64,000 nucleotides of DNA from the NCBI GenBank assembly GCA_050084985.1, contig JBITNC010000002.1:6944001-7008000 (forward strand). The letters are read 5' to 3'. Made by a program: the position numbers and the translations under genes. A model generated the notes under the pieces. That model was given only the letters and a program-made list of their open reading frames with translations. It was not told the origin of the DNA and ran no database searches. How positions within the stretch are numbered: position 1 is the first letter of the stretch; each line of letters opens with the position of its first letter. Source of the DNA: Nageia nagi. Its lineage: Eukaryota > Pinophyta. Below are positions 35,501 through 45,177 of the stretch, one piece after another.

Positions 35501-35966
35501 ATCTTCGGTGTTAAACCTTTTTTCTAGATAAGCATACCAAAATATGAGAAATCTTTATATTTATTTTAAATTAAATAGCAGAATCGCAAAAATGTGACTA
35601 GAAATAATATCACAAAATCTCAAAAAAAAATATTGGAATTTGAAATCTGCGCATGCTTTCATAAAATATTTTTCAAGATTTCGTACCTGGACAATGATGT
35701 GCCTCGATTGGTGTGACTTCTAGCAGAAGATTCGAAGAGTTCAAAGATATTAAAGAGGGATTTCCCACTTCTAGGGGTTTTATTAGAGTTTTGTCGAAGC
35801 CTGGGAATTTTATAATGACAACGGAAGCAGTAAAAGGAGAGCAGTAAAGAGGGCCTCTCTGCCATTTAGAATTTAAACCTCTGGTGTGGTCTGCGTGAAG
35901 ATGAGTAAGAAAATAGGCTTCTCTCTTGCAATTCCATTCATCTACCGCTATTAGCCCTCGCTCCAT
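22684..35966 (-). CDS. SNM1B: SNM1/Apollo-type DNA-repair nuclease, four exons
   Basis: Exons 35966-35687, 29450-29242, 28125-28018 and 23505-22684 join in frame into 472 codons. The N-terminal metallo-beta-lactamase fold has Asp9, HLHADH at residues 22-27, His90/His91 in AHHCPG and Asp112 in YTGDFR. The beta-CASP part follows with motif A Asp144 (LDNTF), the GIDALGKEELL block at 179-189 and motif C His331 in VPYSLH. The DRMBL-type region around 325-350 closes the nuclease, and a ~120-residue basic tail ends it. In this family such proteins are 5' exonucleases acting in DNA cross-link repair and at chromosome ends, in the nucleus. Sequence and length fit the plant Apollo-like (SNM1B/DCLRE1B) group better than Artemis. 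All introns are GT-AG; the reading frame is clean, so the gene looks functional. Introns are 6.2, 1.1 and 4.5 kb, two of them with transposon debris. Confidence 0.93.
25870..27090 (-). mobile_element. LTR-element remnant in intron 3
   Basis: The minus strand has a purine run TTGAGGGGATAG (27069-27058), then AT-rich LTR-like sequence with a TATATAAGGAGGAGG box at 26658-26644 and a downstream leader-like region. The order polypurine tract, U3, TATA and R/U5 fits a 3' LTR in minus orientation. The boundaries and the family are unresolved. Confidence 0.45.
25890..26050. repeat. Cluster of AGATCT-type words
   Basis: Seven words of the type CCAGATCTGG (several degenerate) occur within ~155 bp, with two more near 26226 and 26337. 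CCAGATCTGG is a perfect palindrome. They sit in the downstream part of the presumed LTR. Confidence 0.5.
28018..28125 (-). CDS. SNM1B: Exon 3 of the SNM1/Apollo-like gene
   Basis: 108 nt, exactly 36 codons (residues 164-199), from VLDIISLHPEHD to ARTLKTK. The acceptor is TTGCAG|GTACTG and the donor AAAG|GTATGT, both phase 0. It holds the ALGKEELL block of the beta-CASP region. Confidence 0.9.
28126..29241 (-). other. SNM1B: Intron 2 (1.1 kb)
   Basis: GT at 29241-29240 and AG at 28127-28126. AT-rich; nothing else recognised. Confidence 0.85.
29242..29450 (-). CDS. SNM1B: Exon 2 of the SNM1/Apollo-like gene
   Basis: 209 nt. The acceptor is AAATAG|GG and completes Gly94, followed by AVMYLFRGDFG, the usual continuation of HCPG in SNM1 proteins. 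It carries Asp112 (YTGDFRWE) and motif A (HLDNTFCNPRF). The donor is AAAAG|GTATGAG, phase 0. Confidence 0.92.
30912..31537 (-). pseudogene. Unrecognised ORF pair in the intron-1 remnant
   Basis: Two minus frames overlap by 34 bp: 31537-31184 (117 codons, His/Ile/Asn-rich) and 31217-30912 (101 codons, with GRFQVDPSSVLAYRDGPLLD and DPGRGYGRQLFSYIKE). In the overlap both frames spell related words (WMSLTNLL and DVSHKSF), so a single frameshift probably broke one longer protein. The second part is not low-complexity and looks like real protein sequence, but I cannot assign it to a family. It lies downstream of gag, where pol would be expected. Confidence 0.45.
32990..33290 (-). pseudogene. Gag-like fragment of the intron-1 remnant
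   Basis: The minus strand from ATG at ~33290 reads MACKKKWYDGFD, later IERFDGTNPFGWIAEITKLF and KRLDVV. The FDGTNP...GW...I...F pattern is the N-terminal signature of Gypsy retrotransposon gag proteins. Two stops interrupt it. Confidence 0.65.
34155..34166 (-). other. PBS-like site of the intron-1 remnant
   Basis: Minus-strand TGGTATTAGAAC, two changes from the TGGTATCAGAGC initiator-Met form. Confidence 0.55.
34169..34519 (-). repeat. LTR of the intron-1 Gypsy remnant
   Basis: The inner end TTCA is followed two bases later by the PBS. A TATATAAATAGG box lies at about 34438-34427 on the minus strand. The outer end TGTTTTAAA at 34519 abuts LINE coding sequence, which supports it as the insertion edge. 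Confidence 0.55.
34520..34780 (+). pseudogene. L1-type LINE RT fragment
   Basis: The plus frame reads TNFGRGLIIHETIHFA, then NKAYDKVK*EFL and VKFGFRKNW, SYISSISYS. This is the LINE RT stretch from the GR..II.HE block through the first catalytic block, as at 41110-41300. The left part is lost at the LTR edge at 34519. Confidence 0.7.
35687..35966 (-). CDS. SNM1B: Exon 1 of the SNM1/Apollo-like gene
   Basis: 280 nt encoding residues 1-93 plus the first base of codon 94. The start ATG at 35966-35964 gives MERGLIAVDEW, the expected short N-terminus of plant Apollo-like proteins. It contains the HLHADHTRGL metal site and ends in AHHCP(G). The donor is CCAG|GTACGA at 35687/35686. Gly94 spans the intron (phase 1). 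Confidence 0.92.
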
Positions 35967-36300
35967 CTCGGGCCTTATGAAAACAAGATAGCCCAGCGCC
36001 GTTTAAATACAAACGAATTGGTACGAGAGATCATGGGATAAATTTGTGGGGCAATAATGTTATTATAAAAAATAACTTTAGGAGATTTAAAAGTAATTAG
36101 AAAGAAAGAAAGAAATTATATTAATGTCTCAGGTTGATCAAAAGTGGTCACTGGGATTAGCATTTACAGTAGTGTTGAAAATGTCAGTTAAATCTTTCAT
36201 GGATCCCATCTAAAGAAAGCAAAAAGAAATGAACTAAATCAATATACTACAATTTTTATTGGAATTCCCCGTATATTTAATATAAATATATATGAAAATT
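35967..36300 (-). promoter_or_regulatory. SNM1B: Presumed promoter of the SNM1/Apollo-like gene
   Basis: Only ~330 bp lie between the ATG and the first LINE-like sequence. GTATTTAAAC at 36011-36002 (minus) is a TATA-like word ~36-45 bp before the ATG. The 60 bp next to the ATG are markedly less AT-rich than the surroundings, as is common at plant 5' ends. The transcription start cannot be placed. Confidence 0.4.
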
Positions 36301-36309
36301 AATTATATT

Positions 36310-37130
36310 AAATGAATAAGAAATTTTACAATCAAAAGGTGGGTGGATCAATTAAAGATCATCAAATGGATGACATAGGAGAGAGCAGTTCAGGCAAGAA
36401 ATGGAGATGGAGATATTGGGCTAGGTTGCAAGAGCAACAAGGATGGGAGGAGGAGGTTAGGCTTCAAGAAATAAGCCCATGGCAAGTAAGGACAAAGAAG
36501 GCATAGCGGATGAGGACAAGAGGGAGGAGTCGAACCCCCCTCCAAAGCCTCCAAACCAAGAAGGCTCAGTGGGGCATAATGGAACCAAAAAACATTTATA
36601 TGCTCGAGGAATTATTCTTCAGCTGCTAGTGAATACCTTTAATCTCATGGCGAAAGAAGGAAAATGATCATCCCACCAAATATTATCATAATAACAACCT
36701 CAAAAAGAGCCCTCAATTTATTCAGTAAGTTATCGCGACCTCATCCAAATATCGACTCGATATGAGAATGGGCGTTCCAGAGGTGGAAAATAGAGTGGAG
36801 GTTTCATATAGCAACCATTCCAAATGGTTTTTTTCTTTATCAAGTTCAACTCAAAAGTAGATCTCTAAAAGGTGCTATGAGGAGAATCGTGGATGTTTGG
36901 ACAAAGAGCAATGTTCCTCTAGAGGTGGGATGCGGACTTTCATCCAAAAACATTAAGTATATCTTCTATCATGGTGTGGGTAAGATTACATGGACTCCCT
37001 TTCCAATATTGGCATGATGATGTCTTAATAGGTACTATGAACTAGATAGGGGAGCTTATCACCATTGATAAGGCTATAAGAGCTAAATCTATATGGTTTT
37101 TGTACGTTTTTGTGTCAGTGTGTATGTCAA
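36310..37130 (+). pseudogene. LINE ORF1 (DUF4283-like) remnant
   Basis: Starts with short Gln/Glu/Lys-rich and Pro-rich frames (36312-36506, 36479-36667). The plus frames from ~36770 then read FQRWKIEWRF, GFFLYQVQ, DVWTKSNVPLEVG, LPFQYWHDDVLIG and GELITIDKA, the pattern of the DUF4283 domain in plant L1 ORF1 proteins, which bind RNA. Confidence 0.6.
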
Positions 37131-37961
37131 TGCAAACCTTCTAGAATCTATTGATTTAGTTTCAGAGCTTGGGGAATGGAACCAACCACTAGAATATGAA
37201 AATCCTCCATATGAATGTGAAGTGTGAGTTAAAAGGACACATCACAACATGGTGACCTTGTAAAAAGCAAGAAAAGTAGAAGAAACAAGTATGGAGAAAA
37301 AAATTGTGAACTAAGGAGAACCTGAATCTGAAAATAAAACTGGAAAATGTTCAGGCACTTTAAAGGAGATTTTAAGTGAAGGAGGATAGACATAATTTGA
37401 CCTTAAAGAAACTACTGAGGCAAGACCCTACGCAAAATGATTTTGCAAGTTTGGAAATAGAAGAGACCTTGGAGAAGCAAATTGTTAGGGAATAAAACCA
37501 ATAGCCAAAACAAAATGAGAAAGTGTTAAATGAATAAATTGGAGAGGATGAACCAAAAGGAGCAGAATAAATCATCTCATAAAACTCAAGAGGATCATGA
37601 TGCCTTGGCCTGGAAGCCAAACAATGCATTAGAAAGAGTCCCTGAAACTTAGGATTATCAAGATTGCCTAAAAAAAATGGAGTTAGCAAAATAAATAATT
37701 GGAATTATCCCCTTGCTAGCTTCAATATAAAATTTTTGAGATGTTGAAGAGGAGTTGGACTTGTAGGATGAAAATGTTCTATCTAATCCAAGCATGACTT
37801 GAAATAAAAAAAAACAACCAAGTAGATTTGGGCAAAGAACAATACCTAGAAAAACCCTTAAAAGGAACGTTGAGAGCTAGACAAAATAGAGCAGATATTG
37901 TAAGAGGATGTTAATTTATCTTAGTAGGATGTGGAGGGAAAAAACCACATAAACTTAAAAG

Positions 37962-39110
37962 ATGAATATTCTTTTATGGAATGTAAGGGGTATCAATGCC
38001 TTGAAAAGACAAGAGTCTTTTATCTTTGAAAAAGGAAATTAGACTAGATGTTATCTTGCTTCAAAAAATCAAATCTAATGAAGGTAAGATTGATTATGTT
38101 AAGAATATCATTTGGAGAGAAGCATAATTTGAGGTGTGTTGGACAATTGGGATGTTTGAAGTAATGTTATGCCTCTAGGAAAAAAATAAGCTAGAAGATC
38201 GGCAGATTATTTCAAATTCAAATTTATGGAGAATAAGGAGCAATGGATTTTGACTTGTGTTTGTGCTCCAACTACCTATGCTGCTAAAAAACTTATGTGA
38301 AAATCCCTCAAGCATATGAAGAATGTCTTTAAAGGTATTCCTTGGATTTTGGCAAGAGAATTCAATATTCCCTATACCCCTCATAAAAGATTAGGGGAGT
38401 GGAAGGCTTCTTTGAAATAACAATATGATGGATATAGAGCTAAGGAAGGAAATATTTACATGGATAAATAGAATATTAGGGGACCAAAATATTTAAATTT
38501 GTTCGGATAAGCTTCTTTTGTCTCATGATGGCCTTTAAGGTTTGGGGACTCTACCTTATCTGCTTGTCCAAAGACAAGCTCATACATAACCCCTTGGTAT
38601 GGGAAGTACATGATTAGAGGAGACTCTTTAATGCCCCCTTTCGATTTGAAAAAGTGTGGCTTACTCATGAAGGGTTGGAAGGAAATATTCAAGTGTGGTC
38701 GAGAAAAGTTTCACTAGGAGCCTCCTCTCCCAAATAGCAAAAAAGTTTTATTTTATAAAGAAGAATTTGATAATATGGAACAAAGAAACCTTTGACATTG
38801 TTTCAGCCAAAAAGGTCAATATTCGGAACCACCTTAGAGAGCAGAAGAACAATCCCAAGCCTAAGTGTTCACAAAAGAATTAAGAGAAAAGGAGAAATAT
38901 TTGTTATATCGATGGCATAACACTAGCTCAAGATGAAATTTATTGGAAATAGAAATCAAGGATTTTTTAGCTAAAGGAAGGAAATAGGGACACAAAATTC
39001 TTTCATATATCCACTATAAGACATCAAGGCCTTAACAAAATCAAGGAGATTATGTATTATTCCCAATTATTGAGGTTCCACTCATTTTTTATCTTAAAGA
39101 GATTTGTGTC
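37962..39110 (+). pseudogene. LINE AP-endonuclease remnant
   Basis: ATG at 37962 begins MNILLWNVRGINALKRQ, the typical first strand of plant L1 endonucleases (ILSWNVRG). Further on are TCVCAPTTYAAKK near 38250-38290, WILARE(F)NIPYTP near 38340-38380 in place of the GDFN motif, and GNRDTKFFHISTIRH near 38980-39030, a common linker before RT. Frames shift several times. Confidence 0.7.
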
Positions 39111-39119
39111 TTCCACAAG

Positions 39120-40685
39120 CTAGGAATTATCGATTCATCACTTGAAATGGATAGAGAATCTCATGACATTCGTTTTGACAAGTTACACAACATGATTTCA
39201 TCAATAAAAAAAGGAGTTATGGCATCTGGAAGTTCGCATGTAGAGCTAAATTTCTCACATCATGAGCAGACAGGAATTTGTAATTCTTTGTCATTTGAGA
39301 GTGACATCCCTCTTCTAGGGATGTGTTATGTTAATTTAGTTTACTTAGGAGTGATTTATAATTAATTAGGAGTATTTTTATGTGGTCCATCCTTGAATAT
39401 TATTTTGTATTATAGATCTCAATTTGTGAGCCCTAAGAGGGATACCCATTTAGTGGCATTATGAGATCCCACTTTGTAATAATTATAATATATGATTCCA
39501 AGGCCATGATTATTAATGTAAATGCAATATTAGTCTCTAGTTATGGGATGATGCATATGGAGGCCCATGGATCTTGTAATTTAACATCGTTAGGCATTGT
39601 ATGACTCCATACATAGTACATGCATACACAAGGGAATATTTGGACTGTTGGATGTAATAATTGGCATCCCAAGGCACCTTAGAGTCACCTACAAGGGAAC
39701 ATTGTAATGATCCCAAGATAACTATGAAGCCTTATAGATGGAACATTGAACTAGGAGGCAATTGAGACTATAAAAAGGAAGAGCAATTGGACATCAATGG
39801 ATATGTTGGGATTATTACTTCTATTTTACACTAGACATAGGGCATTGACTCTCTTCCTACCATTGTGGATAAAAACCCACTTAGAAGTACTTGAGGTCTA
39901 GTAAAGCCTTAGGACTTAACAAATTGCTACTTTGAGAAATAATGTACCTCAAAGGTCACAACTAGATATCCAAGGGTGTTGGCATTACCTTGGATTATCT
40001 TAATATTGCTAGTGGGACCCTAGTGTCTCCACCACAACTAATTGGAGGAGGAAGCCTCGGTGCAAACCTTTTTGTTGCTAAGGAATTTCTTATTTTAAAA
40101 ATCATAAAGATATGAGGAATCATCCTTAAGTCACTCTAGCTTTGGATATTAAGGCATGTAATTTGGTACTTATTTGCAATATTTTTTTTATTACATTTGT
40201 GGCTCATTTACTTGTTATTTCATGAGATCTTGCCCTAGCTCCCTTAATGTTACATGATTGAGGCTTTATTTATTAGTTCATGGATTTTACTACAAGACAT
40301 TGGATTGGTGGATGTTATTTCATATCATTTTGCTATTATTGTTTGGATGTTGATATTGTTGCACTATTTTGAGCATTATTAATGAGATCTAACATTTTTA
40401 GCTTAGACGTTAGGTTTTGGCATTGAAAAATTGCACTTGAAGTTGAATGTTTGCATTTTTATGAGCATAAATAGGGCATTTTGGGTATTTGAAGTGCATG
40501 AACAACTTAATTATTAATTTTGGTGAATTTTAGTAAATTTTCTGAGCCCTGTTTGGGTGATTTTGGACCAACCCTAGTTCACAATAATTCAGATTATTTG
40601 TGAATATGATTCAACTATTAATGCCTTATAGAGGATTAAAGAGGAAGAGTTATCTTTCTTCTTAGAGCTTTTAGAGTAAGAAAGT
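39120..40685 (+). mobile_element. Insertion in the LINE: LTR-element 3' end and LTR (tentative)
   Basis: An open frame at 39147-39365 ends near a TAGGGATG purine-rich site and is followed by TGTTATGTTAATTTAG at ~39324, which could be an LTR start. A TATAAAAAGG box lies at ~39770, as expected for U3/R. LINE coding signal stops before it and resumes after it. I could not fix the right edge or find a target-site duplication. Confidence 0.4.
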
Positions 40686-40689
40686 TCTT

Positions 40690-42100
40690 TCCATCAAAGG
40701 GTGGTGGATAAGATCCTAAACCATATCCCCCTTGATGACTGAGCATCTTAATAACTATCTGAGTGGAAAATTACAAAGAAAGAAATCCAAGTCACAGTCC
40801 TTGATTTGGGGAGCATTAAAGCTCCTAAAACATATGGCTTTTTTAGATGTACTTTTCAATACTTTTTTCATATTGTGGAGAAAGATATTATAACTACAGT
40901 ACAAGAGTTTTAAGCTAAGAAGTATATCCCCAAAGATGTTAATTCTACTTTCATTGCCCTCATCCATAAAGAGCCAAGGGAAAATGCTTACCATAAGTTT
41001 TGACCTATTAGTCTCTACAATTTTCTTTACAAGATTAGTTCTAAAGTTTTGGCTAATAGACTAAAGGTTATTTTTTCCTTTATCATCAACCACTATCAAG
41101 GATAATTTATGCAAGGAAGATAAATTATGGATGACATTATCCATGAAGATTCTCATTTTATTGGCAAATTAGGAAAGGAAGGTATATTGTTGAAACTAGA
41201 TGTTAGCAAAGGCTATGATAGAGTAAACTGGACTTTTTTTTTAATTTTTGAAGAATTTTGGGTTTAAAGAGAATTGGACATCTTATATGAAGGAATGCAT
41301 TTCTTTTTTTACCTTTTTATGTCCTTGATAATGGGGTTGTAACCATTATTTTCCTAGCAAGAGGGGTTTGAGATAGGGTGATCCCTTATCCCCCTTTTTG
41401 TCTTTTGTTATTGTGGAGGATTTGGCTATAAGTTTTATGGTAGCTACTCTTTGGGGGAAGAATGAAGGAATTGAACCAATAATGTCCATTTAGCCTATCT
41501 CCTTTCAACAATTTATTGATGACACTTTAATTACTACAAGATCTTCAGTTCCCCAAGCGAAGACTATTAAAAAGATATTTGATATCTATGAAAAGGAAAT
41601 AAACTATAAATTTAATTTTGATAACATTAATCTTTATTTCTAGAATATAGGTGTAAAACTTTAGCAATGATTAGTAAAAATATTTGCTTGCATAATAGAT
41701 AAATTGCTAGCCACTTATTTGGGTATGCCTTTGTTTAAAGCAAGGATGAAAGAATCCATGTGGAACCTAGTGATAGAGAGATTCTCTAAGAAGCTTGCAA
41801 GGTGGAAAGGGATTATTTTAAGCCAAAAAGGAAAGGCTTAATTTATCAAATCCACCTTTCAAATTCTATCACTAGTATACTTTATATTTTTCTTTAAGTT
41901 GTCATCCTTTATTCAAGATAAATTAGAACAAATTCAAAGGAACTTATTTTGATTAAGAGTTGAAGAGAAAAGGAGAATGGTCCTTGTAGCATAGAAAAAA
42001 GTGTGTAAACACAAGTAGTATTAAGGGATAGGAATTTGAGATCTTCTAAACATGAATCTAGCTCTTATGGGTAAATTGGGATGGAAGACAATAAAGTGTG
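40690..42100 (+). pseudogene. LINE reverse transcriptase remnant
   Basis: The plus frames read KITKKEIQVTV, NSTFIALIHK, PISLYNFLYKISSKVLANRLK, IHEDSHFIGKLGKEG, then the first catalytic block KLDVSKGYDRVNW at 41193-41231 and FIDD at 41512-41523, the plant L1 form of YADD. The order and spacing are those of L1 RT. Stops occur at F*PIS, Y*G and others. Confidence 0.8.
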
Positions 42101-42398
42101 AAGATATTCTTGAAGTAAATAAGCCTAAATGACTAAATTCCTATTCTACCAAGATCACTTGAAAGCTCTCTCAAATATAAATAACATAACATCACAAGAT
42201 AAGCAATATTACAGAGTTGATATCATATGTAAAATGGTTCCTCTCATGGAAGAGAGTACATCCACTAATCTAATATCTTCTTATTCTCAAAGAACACTCT
42301 CTTACAAGACCTCTTTCTTACTTCTCCTAACAAACCTAGAGCATAATTTTGCTACAAAATTGAGTTAATAACCAAGAGAGGAGTGCTAATTGGTATAA

Positions 42399-42820
42399 TG
42401 TAACCTCAAGGGTTTGGTCTGGTCATATTCTCCATTATTCGCAAAGGTAGGGTCCTTGAAAGAGCAAAAAGTGGTGGGGAATGCACTTGTGTTGGTTTTA
42501 TGCTCAATCTCTGGGTTATAAGTTGGTTCCTATCTATGGTGAAGGTTATTAGTAACTAGAAAGAGATAAAAAGGCTGAGAGTTACAAAAAAGAGATAAAC
42601 ACATCAAACTAACAAACCAAACTATCAATACATAGCTTGAGCATTGTAGCATAGGCAACAATCCATAGCCAAGATTAAGAATAATAAACAATCTTACCCT
42701 TGGGGTCTCGTAATTACAATACATGACCATAACTTAAGATAAGACTTCATGTATAACATCTATAAATTATAATAGATAGCCTCATGTTGCAAAGAGTAAA
42801 GCATTATCATATTGCATTAT
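42399..42820 (-). repeat. Gypsy 3' LTR, left portion
   Basis: Begins TGTAACCTCAAGG and matches 60109-60530, including GTAGGGTCCTTGAAAGAGC and AGTGGTGGGGAATGC. It continues at 48120 on the other side of Copia-1. The last five bases, ATTAT, form the Copia-1 target duplication. Confidence 0.9.
42816..42820. repeat. Target-site duplication of Copia-1, left
   Basis: ATTAT immediately before TGTTAG; repeated at 48115-48119. Confidence 0.9.
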
Positions 42821-43108
42821 TGTTAGAATTTGTAATGAAATATTGTGAATATCTAAACTCCTTGTAAATTCAATTAATTACTTAAGGGTATGTAGATACC
42901 TTAAGAGATTAATTGAATTCTTTAATATGTAGACTTTGACTTTACCAAAGTGGTTAGTTGGTAGGTTGAAGTTAGGTGATACATTTAATGTAACCCTAAC
43001 CTTACCCTTGGGTTAAAGGAAGGTTAGGGAGGAGCTCTCAAGCTATAAATAGAGGGCCTCTCCTCTTGTAAAAATATCTAAGTTTTGGATTAAGATTACT
43101 CTACTTGG
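42821..43108 (+). repeat. 5' LTR of Copia-1, truncated
   Basis: Matches 47608-47895 without a visible difference, then ends at CTTGG, where gag coding sequence begins. The same five bases occur at the junction on both sides, suggesting a microhomology deletion. A TATAAATAGAGGG box is at about 43043-43055. Confidence 0.95.
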
Positions 43109-44391
43109 ATTTACCTTGGGATAGGTTAAAGAAAATTTACCTTGGGTCCAAATTTTCAAGGAGGTTTACCATTCTACAAAAGTTGTTGCAGTATCGACAA
43201 AGTGAAGATGAAAGTGCCTCCATCTACTTAAATAAAATCATTGACCTCAGGACACAATTGGTTGGTTGTGGGTGCAACTGGATCAATGATGAGTTCATGG
43301 TCTTCATCATTCTTCAAAGCCTTACTACAAAGTTCAGTAACTTTGTCACGGTTATGGAAACAAGGCTCGATGATGAAGAAGATGTCATCTCACTTGATAA
43401 CCTTTCTAGACTTCTTCTGAAGCATGAGGAAACTTTGAACAAGAAAATGTTGAACCTTTCTCCAAAGGACAATAGCATTGCTCTAGGAGCAACCAAAACT
43501 CCCTTCAAGAAAAAGTTCAAACATTACAAATTCAAAGATAACAAGTCCTCATCTACCTTCAGGAAGTATGAAAAAAAGGGCAACAACAATCATGGCAACT
43601 ACAGGCAAAGGAATGACAAAGCTGGATCAAGCAATCCAACATCTCAGGAAAAGTTTGATGGAACTTGTAACTTTTGTGGTATCTTTGGGCACAAAGAGTA
43701 TGATTGTCGTAAAAAGAAATTTGCTCAAAAAGGTAAGGGAAATGCAAATGTGAGAAATTTCAATAATAAAAAGAAGAACAAGCATGCTGCTTCTGTTGCC
43801 TACTACTCAATGACTCAAACTATTTCAAAAGATTGGATTATTGATTCAGGATGCACTAATCACATGTGTTATGAAAAGGATAAGTTTGAAAACTTTCATA
43901 AGTACAAGAAGGATGCAGTTGTGATAGGTGATAATACAGTCCTTGATGTTCACGGAATAGGGAGTGTGAAGATTCATGGAAAGACTCTTGATAATGTCTT
44001 TTATGTGCCTAAACTAAGGATGAATCTCATCTCTGTGATTCAGATTACAAGGAAAGGATGCTCATTTGAGTTTACCTCACACTCCTGGTGTGTTAAGAAA
44101 GGACTTGCCACCTTATTGAAAGGATCAGTAAAGGATGACCTTTATATTGTGGATCAAGTACCTTCAAAGATTTGTCTGGTTGCAAATGTTTGTTCAAAAG
44201 GTAATCTTTGGCATCAACGATTAGGGCACCTTAACCACAAGAGTATTCAAGATATGAAAACTCAAGCACTTGTGGAAGGTTTACCTAATATTTCACCCAT
44301 AATTGGTCTTTGTGAAAGGTGCATTCTAGGAAAGATGCATAGGCAAAAGTTTGAAAAAGATAAGGCAACTCAGGCTACTCATCCTCTTTAA
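43105..44391 (+). pseudogene. Copia-1 gag-protease-pre-integrase
   Basis: The frame is open from the deletion junction, with no ATG near it. It starts in the middle of a UBN2-type gag (LQKLLQYRQSEDESASIYL at residues ~25-43), followed by a basic Asn/Lys-rich stretch, a CCHC knuckle (CNFCGIFGHKEYDC), the protease active site (WIIDSGCTNHMC) and the zinc-binding LWHQRLGHLNH...C..C segment. TAA at 44389-44391 ends it where the next residue of relatives is Gln. Gag would form particles and the protease would cut the polyprotein. Confidence 0.9.
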
Positions 44392-45177
44392 CTTGTGCAT
44401 TCAGATTTGATGGGTCCTTTTCAGACTAAGTCACTAGGTGGAGCTTCTTATGTTCTGACCTTCATTGATGACTTCAGTAGGATGACATTTGGTTATCTAC
44501 TTGAGCACAAGGATCAAACTTTTGACAGGTTTAGAGACTTCAAGGCACTTGTTGAAAATCAAACTGATTTTAAGATCAAGATGCTGAGATCTGATAATGG
44601 GGGTGAATATAATAGCAATGAGTTTAATGACTATTGTATTAAAAATGGGATCAAACAGCAATTCACAATCCCTTACACCCCTCAGCAAAATGGAGTTGCT
44701 GAAAGGAAGAATCGCACCATTATGGAAATGGCAAGATGCATGTTGGGTAACCTTCCTAGTTTCTTATGGGGAGAAGCTGTTCACACTGCTATTCACACCC
44801 TAAATAGGTGTCCTACTAAGGCAGTTGAAGGTAAAACTCCATATGAAGCATGGACAGGAAAGAAACCTAACCTCTCACACTTCAGGGTCTTCGGTTGTGA
44901 TGCATTTGCATTTATTACCTCAGAGAAAAGAAAGAAGCTAGATAAACGATTAGAAAAATGCATCTTTGTGGGGTATGATAATCAGCATAGAGGTTACAGG
45001 CTCTACTCTTCATCCCATAAAATAGTCTTTGTTTCTAGGGATGTCAAGTTCAATGAACTTTCTGAGGATACGACCTCTCATGTTGAGGTGTCTAATACAG
45101 ATGATTCTTCGTCTGCACCTAACTGGTTGGATGATCATGTAGAGAAGTCACCACAAGAGCAAAATTCTCCAGCATAG
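44392..45177 (+). pseudogene. Copia-1 integrase
   Basis: In the same frame as gag. The catalytic triad is complete: HSDLMGPF (Asp), RSDNGGEY (Asp) and NGVAERKNR (Glu). It is followed by the Copia C-terminal block FGCDAFAFI and KCIFVGYDN...YRLY. It ends at TAG 45175-45177 in the variable linker before RT. The domain itself looks intact. Confidence 0.92.

Larger units (their letters stand above)
29451..35686 (-). other. SNM1B: Intron 1 (6.2 kb)
   Basis: GT at 35686-35685 and AG at 29452-29451. It contains a minus-oriented Gypsy remnant (about 30900-34519) and a plus-oriented LINE piece (34520-34780). 29451-30700 and 34790-35686 are AT-rich and show nothing recognised. The intron interrupts the codon right after the HCPG metal motif. 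Confidence 0.85.
36300..42398 (+). mobile_element. Degraded L1-type LINE with a nested insertion
   Basis: Plus-strand remnants occur in LINE order: ORF1 (36310-37130), endonuclease (37962-39110) and reverse transcriptase (40690-42100). All frames are broken by stops and frameshifts. The RT part is separated from the endonuclease by about 1.5 kb of foreign sequence. The element ends at the left LTR of the Gypsy element at 42399, so its tail is lost or displaced. Confidence 0.75.

Noticed and set aside
42394-42398. TATAA as a target duplication of the Gypsy element
   Set aside because: The same five bases also precede the inner edge of the right LTR (60104-60108), and the outer right flank is AGGAT.
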